In this document: positions 8,548-17,970 of the stretch, one piece after another | Layout: the number at the start of each line of letters is the position of its first letter | Numbering within the stretch: the first letter of the stretch is position 1 | Assembly: GCA_016124635.1 (NCBI GenBank) | Contig: WGNJ01000019.1 | Location: 124,001-188,000 of the forward strand | DNA: 64,000 bases | Direction: 5' to 3' | Source: Alphaproteobacteria bacterium | GTDB taxonomy: Bacteria > Pseudomonadota > Alphaproteobacteria > Micropepsales > Micropepsaceae | Notes under the pieces: generated by a model | Database searches by the model: none | What the model saw: only the letters and a program-made list of their open reading frames with translations | What the model was told of the DNA's origin: nothing | Made by a program: the position numbers and the translations under genes

Positions 8548-11500
8548 TCAGTATTCCCACTCGGCCGCCACGCCGACGCGCGTATCGCCGGAGGGGCTCG
8601 CTTCCCCACGCAGCTTGAGCGAGTCCGAAAGATCCAAATCAACCGTAGCGCGTCCCGCCGTTGTATCAGTTCCCTGCACGAAGCCGAGGTAGACGTTCTC
8701 ACCCAGATAGCTGCCGCCGCCAACCGCGGAGCCGCCAGCGGAGTCCGTGGTCGAGGCAAGAGCGTCGATACCCAAGGCCTTTCGCGCTCGGTCGAATATG
8801 CTTGTGCCGCCTGTCACGCCGGTCCAGTCGCCGATCGCGCCGGCCAACTGTGCGGCTTCGACGCCCGAGAGCTGCTGAGTCGGCTTGTTGAACAACATGC
8901 GAGCCAATATCTCACTTTCCGGCAGCTCCGGCGTCGATGTAAGCGCAATAGCAGGTGCGGACGCCTTTCCTTTCACGGTTACAGTGGCCACGACATTTTC
9001 GCGGCGCATCTCACCGGCGATGTCGATCGTCGGCTCGATGTCGTTGACAAAAGTCACCACACCTCGCGTCAGAGCGACCCGACGTCCGACGACCGATACC
9101 GTGCCGCGGCGAAGATCAAAGCGTCCGTTGACAATCGGACGGTCGATCGTGCCCGCGACTTTGGCCGTTCCGCCAAATTCGGCGTCGACGCCCTGCCCTT
9201 TGACAAAGACGCGCCGCGGTGCAGCGACGTTGATATCGAGATTGAACGATAGACCCGTGTCCGACTGACTCTCATCCGCTTCGATTTGCGGGGTGAGATC
9301 GGGAGGCTGATTGCGGTGCGTCACCTTGATAGGTGTCAGCGTTCGCCTCAGGCGATCGGGTATGCGCATCTCCCAAGATCCGACATTTACGGCGCCGCTC
9401 ACAATTGGCGAGGCAAGCAACGCCCCTGTCACGCGTGCGTTTACGTCAGCGACAATCGTCGTCAATTCAGTCGCGACGAGCTGGGCATTGGTTGCCTTCA
9501 GCGTGATGTCGATCGGGTAATGACTACGCGGCTCCAAGCGAATTGCGCCTTGGCCGCCGACCGTTCCGCCATTGGGCGTTTTGCCGCTCAGCTTCGTCAC
9601 CGAAATTGCGCTGTCCGAACCAACGAATTCCGCGGTGAAGTTACGAAGCTCGAAGCCCGCATCAGCGCTGCGCCAGAAACCGCGTTCAATCTTTCCGTGG
9701 CCTGAGACACGAGGCGCCGCGAGCGTGCCACCGACGTTCGCTGTGAGATCGACGGTACCCTTGGCGCGATCGCCACCGACCGCGAGAAAGGCATTGGCTA
9801 TCGCCAGATCGACCGCACCGCGAACATCAACGGAGAGCGGGCCGTCATCCGAAAATGGGATATGAGCGGTACCGCGGAGCGAAGTTCCACGATCGCCATC
9901 CAAAGTCACCTTCAAGTCGGCACCCGAGCGATCTGTCCTACCCGACGCCGATGCTTTCAGGTTGCGGAGTGGGCCCCGATCGCCGTCCACGGCCAAGCGA
10001 TCAATTTTGGCGTCGAATACGACGACGCCATGATCGCCGAGATGCGCTTTACCGGTAACGCTCCCGGCGACCGGCACGGGCTTCGCTTGAGCAAGCTCGC
10101 TGATCCAACTCGGCACCGCGTCGGCGTTGATGTCCAGATCCGTGGTTCGTCCGACGATACCGCCAACACTCAAATGACCACCGCCCGTGGCGAACCGAGC
10201 CGGCGAAATCGTCACGCGCCGATGTTCGATAGTCACGTCAACAGGCGCCAGCAACGTCGCTTTGTTTTGTCCACGCGCCAACTCCAACGTGCGAACGCTT
10301 ATGGTCGTCGGATGACTGAACCGCAGGACAGTCGTGCCGTTTATGGTCGAATCCGCTTTTTTCGCTTGCACCGAAATCGCCGGGGCATCGATTGGCCCTT
10401 TGACCGCGGCGCCGACACTCTGCAGATCGAACGAATCCAGATCTGCCGCGCCAATGCGAACGGTCGCATCCAACATCGCTTCGCCAAACGGATCGATCAC
10501 GCGGCCCTGCGCGACAGTATCTGCAAAACTTGTATCGTCGATACGCAGCGTCGGCGCGCTCAGCGCCAGGTCGACGCCTTGTCGTGCACCATCCGCCTTA
10601 AATCGTAAGCGACCGGAGATACTGCCGGCCAAATCGGTTTCGACAAGATCTGCGATGTCCTCAAGCTTGCGGGCGCCGATGTCGACGGAGCCGGAAACGA
10701 GCCCATTGCGCCCCACCGTCGCGTCGCCGCTCAAAGATGCTGAGGCAAGGTCGAAGCGGACGTTGTCGAGCTGCACGGCACCGCTATCTAGCCAGCGCAA
10801 TCTTGCGACGCCGCTGATCGGTTTTGCGGCGAAGTCGCCGACCAGGGTGAGGTCGCTTTGTTCGCCATTCCCCGCCTCCGATACTTTCAGTGCCAGGGTA
10901 TTCGCGGATCGGCCGAACAATCGTCCATGTGTCAACGAAGCCGAACCGCTGAGCTGAGGCGCATCGACGGAACCTCGCAGGCGCAAGTTTGCCTCGGCGC
11001 GTCCACCGTACTCGGACGAGATTGCGGCCAAGTCGGAGACAGAGACGTTCGCGACGATATCGACGGCAGCGTTTTCGATCTTGCCATGAGCGGTTGCGGC
11101 ACCATTTGGCCCGTCAAGTTTGAACGAGGAGATGCGCGCGCCGTCAAACGAGTCACCGACAGCGTTGACGACCATCTCGTACCGGCCAGCGAGGAGGCCG
11201 TCGATCTTTCCACCCGTTCGAACGTTTTCGCCCGACCCTTTCCCCCGCAGTCTCCAGCCGCCGCCGTCAAGGTTCGCAGAGACGTCGAACTTGCCGGAGA
11301 CAGCGCCACCGTCGAGTCCCGCGCGCGTCAGATCGCTCGCGTCGATCGACACTGTGCCGTCCACATGGCCGGTGGTGGCGCTCCCTGCGAAATCGACCGA
11401 ACCGGCCGCGGCGCCAAGTTTGGCGCGAAGATTTTCCAACGTAGAAAGGTCGACAAGCGTAGCCTGACCGGAGAGCGCTACGGTTCCGCCCAATATTCGT

Positions 11501-12792
11501 GCCAGCGCATCATCGCTGGTCACGACATCGGCGGCTTGCGCATTGAGGTCGAGCGCGACGCGAAGGCCCGTCGCATCCCATCGCCGATCCGGAGTCCCTT
11601 GTAGCTGGAGGGTAAAAACACCCGACCTGACACTTGATGCGGCAAAGTCCGTCGCTTTCGTGTCGACAATGAGTTTCGGATTCGGCCACTCGCCTTGAAG
11701 GCGCGCGTTCAGCGTCAACTCGCGCCAGCCGACATCCTGGCCGATCACCGGAACGAGGCGGCTCGCATCTTCGACAGTGATTTGACCTTGACCGCTGGCG
11801 CGCCGCGCAGCCGGATCATATGTACCCGCGGCGTCGGCGCGAAGCGCGGGCGTGACGACGTTCAGCCGATCGAGGCGATATCCACCCTCGTCGCTTCGCG
11901 CCGCCACCACGTTGATGGAGGTGGCGCCCTTGATCAAACCGCGCCAGCGTTCCGGTCCGAGGTCGCCGATATCCGAATTGATCGTGAGCGACAACTCTTT
12001 CCAGCTTTGCCGGCGAGCAATCGCCGCGCTGCCCGTCGCCTTCAGGCTCGCGCCGCCCGTCGCCTGCAGCGATGCGCGCCAATCGTTCAGATCGCCTTGG
12101 CTCGCGACTTTTATCGATAGTGGGGCGTCGCTCGGTAGGCCCATCAACGAAGAAAGAACGCCAGCGGCTTGGTCTGCGACGTCGAGATTGGTCTTCAACC
12201 GCCCTTCGTTCCAATCGTAGGCAAGGTTCGCTTCGAGCTTGGCGGTTCCCGATCCGGTTTCGACCAAGGTCGCGGTGAGGCCCGCTCGTTGCGCCACATC
12301 CAAGATATCCAACGACGCATCCAGCTTGAACGTTGCCGCTCTGCCGGTCACTTCTGGCCCGACGACGATTCTGCCGACTTGGAGCCGCGCAATCGCAATC
12401 CGCGGGAGATCGCCGCCGCCGCCGGATTCGGTTTTCTTCGCAAGTATCGGCTCGCGCTGCCAATCGATCGCCGCAACCGATACGTCGTCGACAACGATCT
12501 CGCCGAAGATCAGGGCGAGTGGACTCCAACTCCCGCGAACATCATCGATCGTAAGAAACGCACCGCGCGCGTCTGCAAGAGTCAGCTTGGCGATGCGAGG
12601 CGAACCCGGGAGCCATCCTTCGAGGCCGCTAACGCGCGCGGTGATGCCGTCCGACGACAACTGATCTTCGATGACTGCCGTGATCAGCGCGCGCGCAGGG
12701 CTTGTCTGCAGGAAGAGCCAAGCCGCGCCCGTGGCTGCGATCAGCGCTACCAATACATAGACGATCCGACGGAACCATCGCCGGAGTCTCAT
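8548..12792 (-). CDS. tamB: Translocation and assembly module subunit TamB (DUF490)
   Basis: This 1414-residue protein has an N-terminal membrane anchor (YVLVALIAATGAAWLFL) and then a very long series of beta-rich repeats typical of the AsmA/TamB bridge family. The conserved TamB C-terminal domain occupies about the last 350 residues (FDLRRGTVSVVGRRVALTRG, then PELPESEILARMLF). It spans the periplasm and works with TamA in outer-membrane protein insertion or lipid transfer. Its ATG follows the tamA stop by 3 bases, so the two genes are translated as a pair. The length is in the usual range. Confidence 0.95.
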   Translation of the reverse strand: MRLRRWFRRIVYVLVALIAATGAAWLFLQTSPARALITAVIEDQLSSDGITARVSGLEGWLPGSPRIAKLTLADARGAFLTIDDVRGSWSPLALIFGEIVVDDVSVAAIDWQREPILAKKTESGGGGDLPRIAIARLQVGRIVVGPEVTGRAATFKLDASLDILDVAQRAGLTATLVETGSGTAKLEANLAYDWNEGRLKTNLDVADQAAGVLSSLMGLPSDAPLSIKVASQGDLNDWRASLQATGGASLKATGSAAIARRQSWKELSLTINSDIGDLGPERWRGLIKGATSINVVAARSDEGGYRLDRLNVVTPALRADAAGTYDPAARRASGQGQITVEDASRLVPVIGQDVGWRELTLNARLQGEWPNPKLIVDTKATDFAASSVRSGVFTLQLQGTPDRRWDATGLRVALDLNAQAADVVTSDDALARILGGTVALSGQATLVDLSTLENLRAKLGAAAGSVDFAGSATTGHVDGTVSIDASDLTRAGLDGGAVSGKFDVSANLDGGGWRLRGKGSGENVRTGGKIDGLLAGRYEMVVNAVGDSFDGARISSFKLDGPNGAATAHGKIENAAVDIVANVSVSDLAAISSEYGGRAEANLRLRGSVDAPQLSGSASLTHGRLFGRSANTLALKVSEAGNGEQSDLTLVGDFAAKPISGVARLRWLDSGAVQLDNVRFDLASASLSGDATVGRNGLVSGSVDIGARKLEDIADLVETDLAGSISGRLRFKADGARQGVDLALSAPTLRIDDTSFADTVAQGRVIDPFGEAMLDATVRIGAADLDSFDLQSVGAAVKGPIDAPAISVQAKKADSTINGTTVLRFSHPTTISVRTLELARGQNKATLLAPVDVTIEHRRVTISPARFATGGGHLSVGGIVGRTTDLDINADAVPSWISELAQAKPVPVAGSVTGKAHLGDHGVVVFDAKIDRLAVDGDRGPLRNLKASASGRTDRSGADLKVTLDGDRGTSLRGTAHIPFSDDGPLSVDVRGAVDLAIANAFLAVGGDRAKGTVDLTANVGGTLAAPRVSGHGKIERGFWRSADAGFELRNFTAEFVGSDSAISVTKLSGKTPNGGTVGGQGAIRLEPRSHYPIDITLKATNAQLVATELTTIVADVNARVTGALLASPIVSGAVNVGSWEMRIPDRLRRTLTPIKVTHRNQPPDLTPQIEADESQSDTGLSFNLDINVAAPRRVFVKGQGVDAEFGGTAKVAGTIDRPIVNGRFDLRRGTVSVVGRRVALTRGVVTFVNDIEPTIDIAGEMRRENVVATVTVKGKASAPAIALTSTPELPESEILARMLFNKPTQQLSGVEAAQLAGAIGDWTGVTGGTSIFDRARKALGIDALASTTDSAGGSAVGGGSYLGENVYLGFVQGTDTTAGRATVDLDLSDSLKLRGEASPSGDTRVGVAAEWEY

Positions 12793-12795
12793 TGT

Positions 12796-14724
12796 TCAAA
12801 ACGCTTGTCCGAGCGCCACATAGAGTCCGAACTTAGGCCCGCCGGGCGGCGGGTCAATCGGAAACGCCACATCGAGACGCACCGGACCGATAGGCGTTTT
12901 GTAGCGCGCGCCCGCACCGACGCCGACGCGCACATCGTCGAAATTCGGCAGGTTCGTAGGCGATGCGGAACCCGCGTCGACGAACGCTGCAAGGCCGATG
13001 TCGCCGGCGACCCAACTGCGCAATTCGAGCGAACCCTCGACCTTGCTGAGGCCGCCGATCAAGTGGCCTGCCGCGTCGCGCGGACTGAGCGCTTGGTACT
13101 CGTATCCGCGTACCGAACCTCCTCCGCCCGCGAAAAACCGCATGTCGACCGGCAGATCCGTCAGATGGCCTGCAACGCTCAAGCCAGCGGCAGCGCGCCC
13201 CGCGATCACGGTGGAGCCGTCATCGGTCAGTGCGTAGTAGGTCGATACGGCGACGTCCGAGCGAAGCGACGTCGCCCGACCGCGATCGAGGCTCACGATC
13301 GGCTGTACACTGACGCTCGCTCGAACGCCGCGCGTGGCATCCAGGATGTTGTCCCTGGTGTCGGACGTGAGCGACGTCGGCAAGATGATTGCGAAGCGAT
13401 CACGTTCGCCGAGGAAGTCCTTTTCGTGCCCTTCGACGACGGTCACGCCGGCTTCGCCGGTCAACGTCGCGTCAAATCGCCGGCGCACTTTTGCGTCCGC
13501 AAAGACGGCGTCCCGCTCGAAGGCGTCCGGCCGCTCGCGCTTGGCGCCGATTTGCAAAATCAAATCGTCGCGCTTCTCCGGAAATGCTGGCTTCGTCAGC
13601 GTTGCCGTCAAAGCATATTCATAGTCCGACACGCCGTTCAGAAACAGCCGCGACGACTGCGCCTCCAACCGCAACTGCTCCGCCTGACCCCAGAGATTGC
13701 GATGCGTCCAATATCCGCCGAGCGTCGTTCCCTCCAGTGTCGACAGACTGGCGGAAAGACCCACGACATGCGCGAGGCGTTCGTGGACAACGACCGTCAC
13801 GGGCAAGCGCCCCTGCGCGTCCAAGCTCTTTGCCTCTTCGATCGTGACGGTTTCGAAGACGAGCAGGCGGTCCAACTCGGCCTTGTATTTCGTCAACGTG
13901 GAGGCCTTGAACGGATCGCCCTCCGCAAAGGGAGCAAGCATGGCGATGAACTCGGGATCCATGTCGCGCTGTCCGCGGACATCGACCTTGCCGAACGTGG
14001 CGAGGGGACCGGGCGCCACGTAGAACGTAATCTCGAGCTTTGAGGTCGCGTGGTCGGCGATCGCCTCGCGGCTCGCGATGGTTGCGAAGGGATACCCCGC
14101 CTCGCGCAGCGCCGACACAATCCGCGCGTCGGCAGCGACGACGTCGGCCGAGCGCGCGGGCAAGCCTTGCGTGAGGCCTGTCGAATTGGCTGGAAGCTCG
14201 GCGAGGGCTTCCGCCGAGGCTGCCGGCGCCGGCGCGAGTTTGATCAGACCGAAAGTGAATTGACGACCGGTACGGACCGTAATGTCGACGGCGATCGATT
14301 CCGGCGGGTTGGCAGACAACGCGTCCTCGGCCGCAACGTCATCTATCTCGCGGCCGGCGATCGTTATCTGGGCCCGCGCGCCGAAATAGCCGAGAGCGCT
14401 CAGCGCACGGACCATCCGCTGGCGGTCGGCCTTCGCCCGGGCGAACAAGACGCCGACGGAGTCGAGCGGCTCCTTGACGTAGGTGAAAAGCAGGGATGCC
14501 GACTCCAACGCGTCTTTGATGGAATCGTCACCGCCCTCGATCTTGAGGACCGGCGTGTAAGAAATCTTGCTCTCGGCCGCTGAGTCCGCTGCGCGGGCCG
14601 ATCCGGAGTCCGGACGATCGTCGGCAAAGGCGCGGGAATACAGAGCCGGCGCGGCGGCCGCGACCGCGAGCAAGACGCAACAGATCGGTGGTCCCCATAC
14701 GCGGGGAGCCCAGATTCCACCCAT
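12796..14724 (-). CDS. tamA: Outer-membrane assembly protein TamA (Omp85 family)
   Basis: The 642-residue protein carries a signal peptide (ICCVLLAVAAAAPALYSRAFA), then periplasmic POTRA-type domains (about 60-290) and a 16-strand Omp85 barrel. Supporting barrel features are G-G-x-x-S-V-R-G-Y-E-Y in loop 6 and a C-terminal aromatic residue (ALGQAF). It is the outer-membrane partner of TamB, encoded immediately downstream. The ATG at 14724 is preferred to a GTG at 14739, although neither has a clear ribosome site. Confidence 0.93.
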   Translation of the reverse strand: MGGIWAPRVWGPPICCVLLAVAAAAPALYSRAFADDRPDSGSARAADSAAESKISYTPVLKIEGGDDSIKDALESASLLFTYVKEPLDSVGVLFARAKADRQRMVRALSALGYFGARAQITIAGREIDDVAAEDALSANPPESIAVDITVRTGRQFTFGLIKLAPAPAASAEALAELPANSTGLTQGLPARSADVVAADARIVSALREAGYPFATIASREAIADHATSKLEITFYVAPGPLATFGKVDVRGQRDMDPEFIAMLAPFAEGDPFKASTLTKYKAELDRLLVFETVTIEEAKSLDAQGRLPVTVVVHERLAHVVGLSASLSTLEGTTLGGYWTHRNLWGQAEQLRLEAQSSRLFLNGVSDYEYALTATLTKPAFPEKRDDLILQIGAKRERPDAFERDAVFADAKVRRRFDATLTGEAGVTVVEGHEKDFLGERDRFAIILPTSLTSDTRDNILDATRGVRASVSVQPIVSLDRGRATSLRSDVAVSTYYALTDDGSTVIAGRAAAGLSVAGHLTDLPVDMRFFAGGGGSVRGYEYQALSPRDAAGHLIGGLSKVEGSLELRSWVAGDIGLAAFVDAGSASPTNLPNFDDVRVGVGAGARYKTPIGPVRLDVAFPIDPPPGGPKFGLYVALGQAF

Positions 14725-14931
14725 GCACCCGGGTGCCACGATCCGGGTTTACGAATCGTTAACCAGGTGCCGTAGAGGAGAACTGGCGAGGACGGAGCAT
14801 GGGTCGAGCGCATCGTAGGCATAGGTTGTACTGGCGCCGCCGGAAACCGTCTGGCCATTTGAGGCCCGAGACGTTGGACGAAGCGTTGTAGACGAAGTCG
14901 GCCGATTGCGACCGTTGATAGCTCACCGCGG

Positions 14932-15204
14932 TCAAGCGTCGTTCAGCGCGTAACCGATTATCACTTTGACTGCTTCCTCCAAACTCCTCTTCGGGCTAGC
15001 TGCCGATCCCGCCACCACTTCTTTGGCTATTGAGACTTCTAGAAAGTATTTTGCATTTGCAGGAACGCCCGCAGGAAGCTCGTTCACCTTGTCTCCACCG
15101 CGAGCAACGATAGCTTCGGACTCTGGAGTCCACGGTGGAACTGCATAGATGGTCATATCGTCCGAAAAGGACGCGAGATGCTTCACCGCATACCGAATGT
15201 CCAT
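14932..15204 (-). CDS. Hypothetical small protein
   Basis: I do not recognise this 90-residue soluble protein. It has a mixed alpha/beta look: MDIRYAVKHLASF, then TIYAVPPWTPES and a C-terminal helix ending VIIGYALNDA. A G-rich ribosome site (GGGGGC) lies about 7 bases before the ATG at 15204; an ATG at 15219 is also possible. It stands alone between tamA and the ATP-grasp operon. Codon use is less GC-biased than in its neighbours. Confidence 0.5.
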   Translation of the reverse strand: MDIRYAVKHLASFSDDMTIYAVPPWTPESEAIVARGGDKVNELPAGVPANAKYFLEVSIAKEVVAGSAASPKRSLEEAVKVIIGYALNDA

Positions 15205-15447
15205 CACTCTTGCCCCCATTCTGCCAGAGACTAGGCAAGCGCGATTACTCGACGCTCAGGTATCAAATCCCGGCATGGGAATGCTGCCCCCGAATCCTTT
15301 CACAAAGTTGCGGCTAAGAATCAAGACTCTCAATCCAATTCGGGTCGTGCTCGTACATAGCGTCTCTGATGTCCCGTTGATGGCATCCGCGCTGGCCCAA
15401 AACTGTCGTTGTGACGCTGGTGCAAATGAGCGGCGGTGCAGCGACCT

Positions 15448-16575
15448 CTATTCCGTCAGGGGATATCGCGCCCACAACTCAACTTCGTCGCGATACGCAC
15501 GGATGAAATCGAGCAGCCGCGCGGGCTTGAAGCCCCGTCGGGCATTCGTCGCACCGATCTCCCACATTGCCGCGTATTGCTGCATGAGCGCGCTGTAGGC
15601 GGCAGGTAGACTCGTCTTGCGGTCCCAGATGTGGGTTGCCTCAGCGCCGGCGCCGTTGATCTCGACGATCTTGAAACCGACGCCCGCTCTCAACTCGTCG
15701 ATCGAACTGAAGCGAACGTCGAAGCGACCGAAATAAAATTCCCGCACATCTTTGGCGATGCGATCGAACGCATCGGTCATAGCCTCAGTGACGAAGTCGT
15801 TGCCGTTGCGAAAGATAGTGCCGCGGCTGTGGCTGCCGGCGAAGGCGATGCGGAACGACTCGCCGGGCGCGAGCACGAGACCGAGGCGATCCTTGTGACG
15901 GGGCAAGTAGATGTGCGCGAGAGGACCGGCGCGGCGATCGCGCTCGATCAGCTCACGCAAGGTCGAGCGCCCATCACCGTACACGTAGGGAAAATATTTG
16001 AGCGTCAACGAGATGATGCGGCCGCGCTGCTCGCCCGGCCGACGGACGTAGAACACGCCAGCCTCGCCCTCTTCATCGACAAGCTCCTGAAAGACGATGC
16101 GTTGGCCAACCGGAAACGCGGCGATGTAATCCGCCAGCTCCTGTTCGCTGCGAATTCGCCGAACGCCGACGCCGCGACAACCCATATCGGGCTTGGCAAC
16201 AAAGGGGAACGTGAGGCCAGCCGCTCGCACAACCGCGTATGCGTCGGGCGTTTTGGCGTTTGCCGCGCGCTCGAACGAAGCCCAAGGCGAGATGAACTTG
16301 CGCGCGTAGGAGCCGGCAAGGTCGAACACGGCAGCTTTCGATTCGCCGATCCAGCCGCCCATCGGCATCAGCGGGTTGGCGATCGTCGGCAACGTGAAGC
16401 GGCCGCCGTGCTTCACAGTCAGCCAAAGCCAATAGAGGAACATCGGCGCGTAGAAATAACGCTGAGGCCAAAATTCGAAGAAGGATATCGGAGGCCCCGA
16501 GAGATCAAGCGGCGGCATGCCTTGGTGCGGCGTGCGCGAGGGCGTCTGGAGGTTGAGAGCTGCCGCGCTAGACAT
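15448..16575 (-). CDS. ATP-grasp domain protein
   Basis: The 375-residue protein shows ATP-grasp features: a lysine after a beta strand (FPFVAKPDMGCRGVGVRRI), a Q-E-L-V-D-E-E-G-E-A-G-V-F-Y segment, and a metal-binding end (FKIVEINGAGAE). Family members make peptide-like bonds, as D-Ala-D-Ala ligase does, but the substrate here is unknown. An N-terminal hydrophobic stretch (YAPMFLYWLWLTV) may attach it to the membrane. Its start overlaps the end of the dedA-like gene by 8 bases, so it is the last gene of a four-gene operon. Confidence 0.82.
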   Translation of the reverse strand: MSSAAALNLQTPSRTPHQGMPPLDLSGPPISFFEFWPQRYFYAPMFLYWLWLTVKHGGRFTLPTIANPLMPMGGWIGESKAAVFDLAGSYARKFISPWASFERAANAKTPDAYAVVRAAGLTFPFVAKPDMGCRGVGVRRIRSEQELADYIAAFPVGQRIVFQELVDEEGEAGVFYVRRPGEQRGRIISLTLKYFPYVYGDGRSTLRELIERDRRAGPLAHIYLPRHKDRLGLVLAPGESFRIAFAGSHSRGTIFRNGNDFVTEAMTDAFDRIAKDVREFYFGRFDVRFSSIDELRAGVGFKIVEINGAGAEATHIWDRKTSLPAAYSALMQQYAAMWEIGATNARRGFKPARLLDFIRAYRDEVELWARYPLTE

Positions 16576-17122
16576 CTTTTTGCCTCATCAACCGCGGTGC
16601 AAAGATCAGCAGAAGGAGCAGTGCGGCGCCGACGAGCCACTTCCAAGCGCCGAATGCGATCAGCGCCTCAGATCCGGCCATTGTGACGATGGCGAAGATG
16701 GCTAGCGTCCAGACGACGCCCGCACCTGCCGTGATCGACGCGAAGCGTACGAACGGAACGCGCAGATAGCCGCTGGCTGTGTACGCGGGCAGCCGCGCGC
16801 CGGGAATGAACCTGGCCACGAGGAGCGCGGTGATCAGGCGATCGCCAAGCCAGCGGCGGCCGCGCTCTATATTCTTGTCGCCGATCCGCGCATGCGCCCA
16901 ACGCCGACTACGCGCCGCGTAGCCCAATCCGTACAGGCCAAGGTCCCCGACGAAGATACCGAATGCCAGTGCCGCCATCGCGAGCGGCATTGAAATCGCG
17001 CCAGCTGCCGAAAGAGCGGCCGCGCCGAGACTGGCGGCGTCTTCCAGGATGAACGTCGTGACAATGATCGCGGCCGCAATCATCAGAGGACTAGTGCCTA
17101 GGCTCAAGAGGGTCTCACTCAT
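16568..17122 (-). CDS. DedA/VTT-family membrane protein
   Basis: This is a 184-residue integral membrane protein of the SNARE-associated (DedA) family. It has several hydrophobic segments and the conserved block ARFIPGARLPAYTASG followed by VPFVRF. DedA proteins move phospholipid carriers or polyprenyl phosphates across the membrane, or support proton-motive-force homeostasis. The ATG at 17122 overlaps the stop of the upstream hydrolase gene (ATGA), which fixes the start and shows translational coupling. Confidence 0.87.
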   Translation of the reverse strand: MSETLLSLGTSPLMIAAAIIVTTFILEDAASLGAAALSAAGAISMPLAMAALAFGIFVGDLGLYGLGYAARSRRWAHARIGDKNIERGRRWLGDRLITALLVARFIPGARLPAYTASGYLRVPFVRFASITAGAGVVWTLAIFAIVTMAGSEALIAFGAWKWLVGAALLLLLIFAPRLMRQKDV

Positions 17123-17970
17123 GGCTGGGCCTCGCTTGCCGCTTTGGCGATCGCGGCCATGACGTGGGACTTCGCGTTCCAAGGCAGGAAATGGTTTTGC
17201 GCCGGAATGGCATCAACGGCGAACGATGCGTCGGCAAGGTGCGTCTTCATGAAGCCGACATTGGCGAATGGGACGAGATCATCCTTCATGCCGTGCACGA
17301 TTACGACCGGCACGCTTATCGATGCGAGCCGCGGCGCAAGTTGATCGAGGCCGCGTTTCAGATAGATGATTTCGCGATTGGCGTTCCGCAAGGGGCGCGG
17401 GAGCACGGCGCTGAGCGGCCAGGTGTCACCCAAATATTGAACGAATGGCACGTTCTCTTGAGCCGGATCGAGCGAACCGGCAAGGATGACCAGCGCCGAT
17501 ACAAGCTCAGGCATGTCTGCCGCGGTTTGAGCAACGACCGGTCCGCCGAGCGAGTGGCCGACGAGGATTGCGCGCCCGGCATGCTGTGCTCGGATAACTT
17601 GCGCCACCGCCGCGGCCTGCTCGGGCAACGATACGACCGCTCCGTCGGGCCCGCTTTGGCCGAAACCCGGCCGATCGATGGCGATGTAGTGGAAGCCGTC
17701 GGGTACATCCAGCAAATAGTCGGACCAACCCCGCGCGTCGCCGGGCGTGCCGTGGACGAAGACGACCAAACGGCCGTTCGGCGCGCCCGATTCCAGATAG
17801 CTCAGCGAATAGCCGGCGGCGAGCTGCAACGACTTGCGCGGCAACTTGTCGATCGCCGCTTTGTCGGCCTCCGGGCCGGGCGGCGACATGCATGCGCTCA
17901 AAAGCACGGTGAGCGTCGCAAGCACACCCGATATTTTGGATTGCCGGCTCACGGTCATGTCCTTGCTCAA
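17119..17970 (-). CDS. Alpha/beta hydrolase, predicted lipoprotein
   Basis: The 283-residue protein begins with a lipoprotein signal whose lipobox is LLSAC (acylated Cys27). The alpha/beta hydrolase fold follows, with oxyanion HGTPG (residues 73-77), nucleophile elbow GHSLG (Ser140), acid near HGMKDD, and catalytic His in QNHFLPW. It should be an esterase or lipase-like enzyme anchored in the cell envelope; its substrate is unknown. Start and stop both overlap neighbours by ATGA, so it lies in the middle of a four-gene operon. Confidence 0.88.
   Translation of the reverse strand: MSKDMTVSRQSKISGVLATLTVLLSACMSPPGPEADKAAIDKLPRKSLQLAAGYSLSYLESGAPNGRLVVFVHGTPGDARGWSDYLLDVPDGFHYIAIDRPGFGQSGPDGAVVSLPEQAAAVAQVIRAQHAGRAILVGHSLGGPVVAQTAADMPELVSALVILAGSLDPAQENVPFVQYLGDTWPLSAVLPRPLRNANREIIYLKRGLDQLAPRLASISVPVVIVHGMKDDLVPFANVGFMKTHLADASFAVDAIPAQNHFLPWNAKSHVMAAIAKAASEAQP

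Noticed and set aside
12169..14043. A 624-codon plus-strand open frame
   Set aside because: It is antisense to tamA and tamB, whose products match known families along their whole length. The antisense frame is Arg-rich, typical of a shadow in GC-rich DNA.
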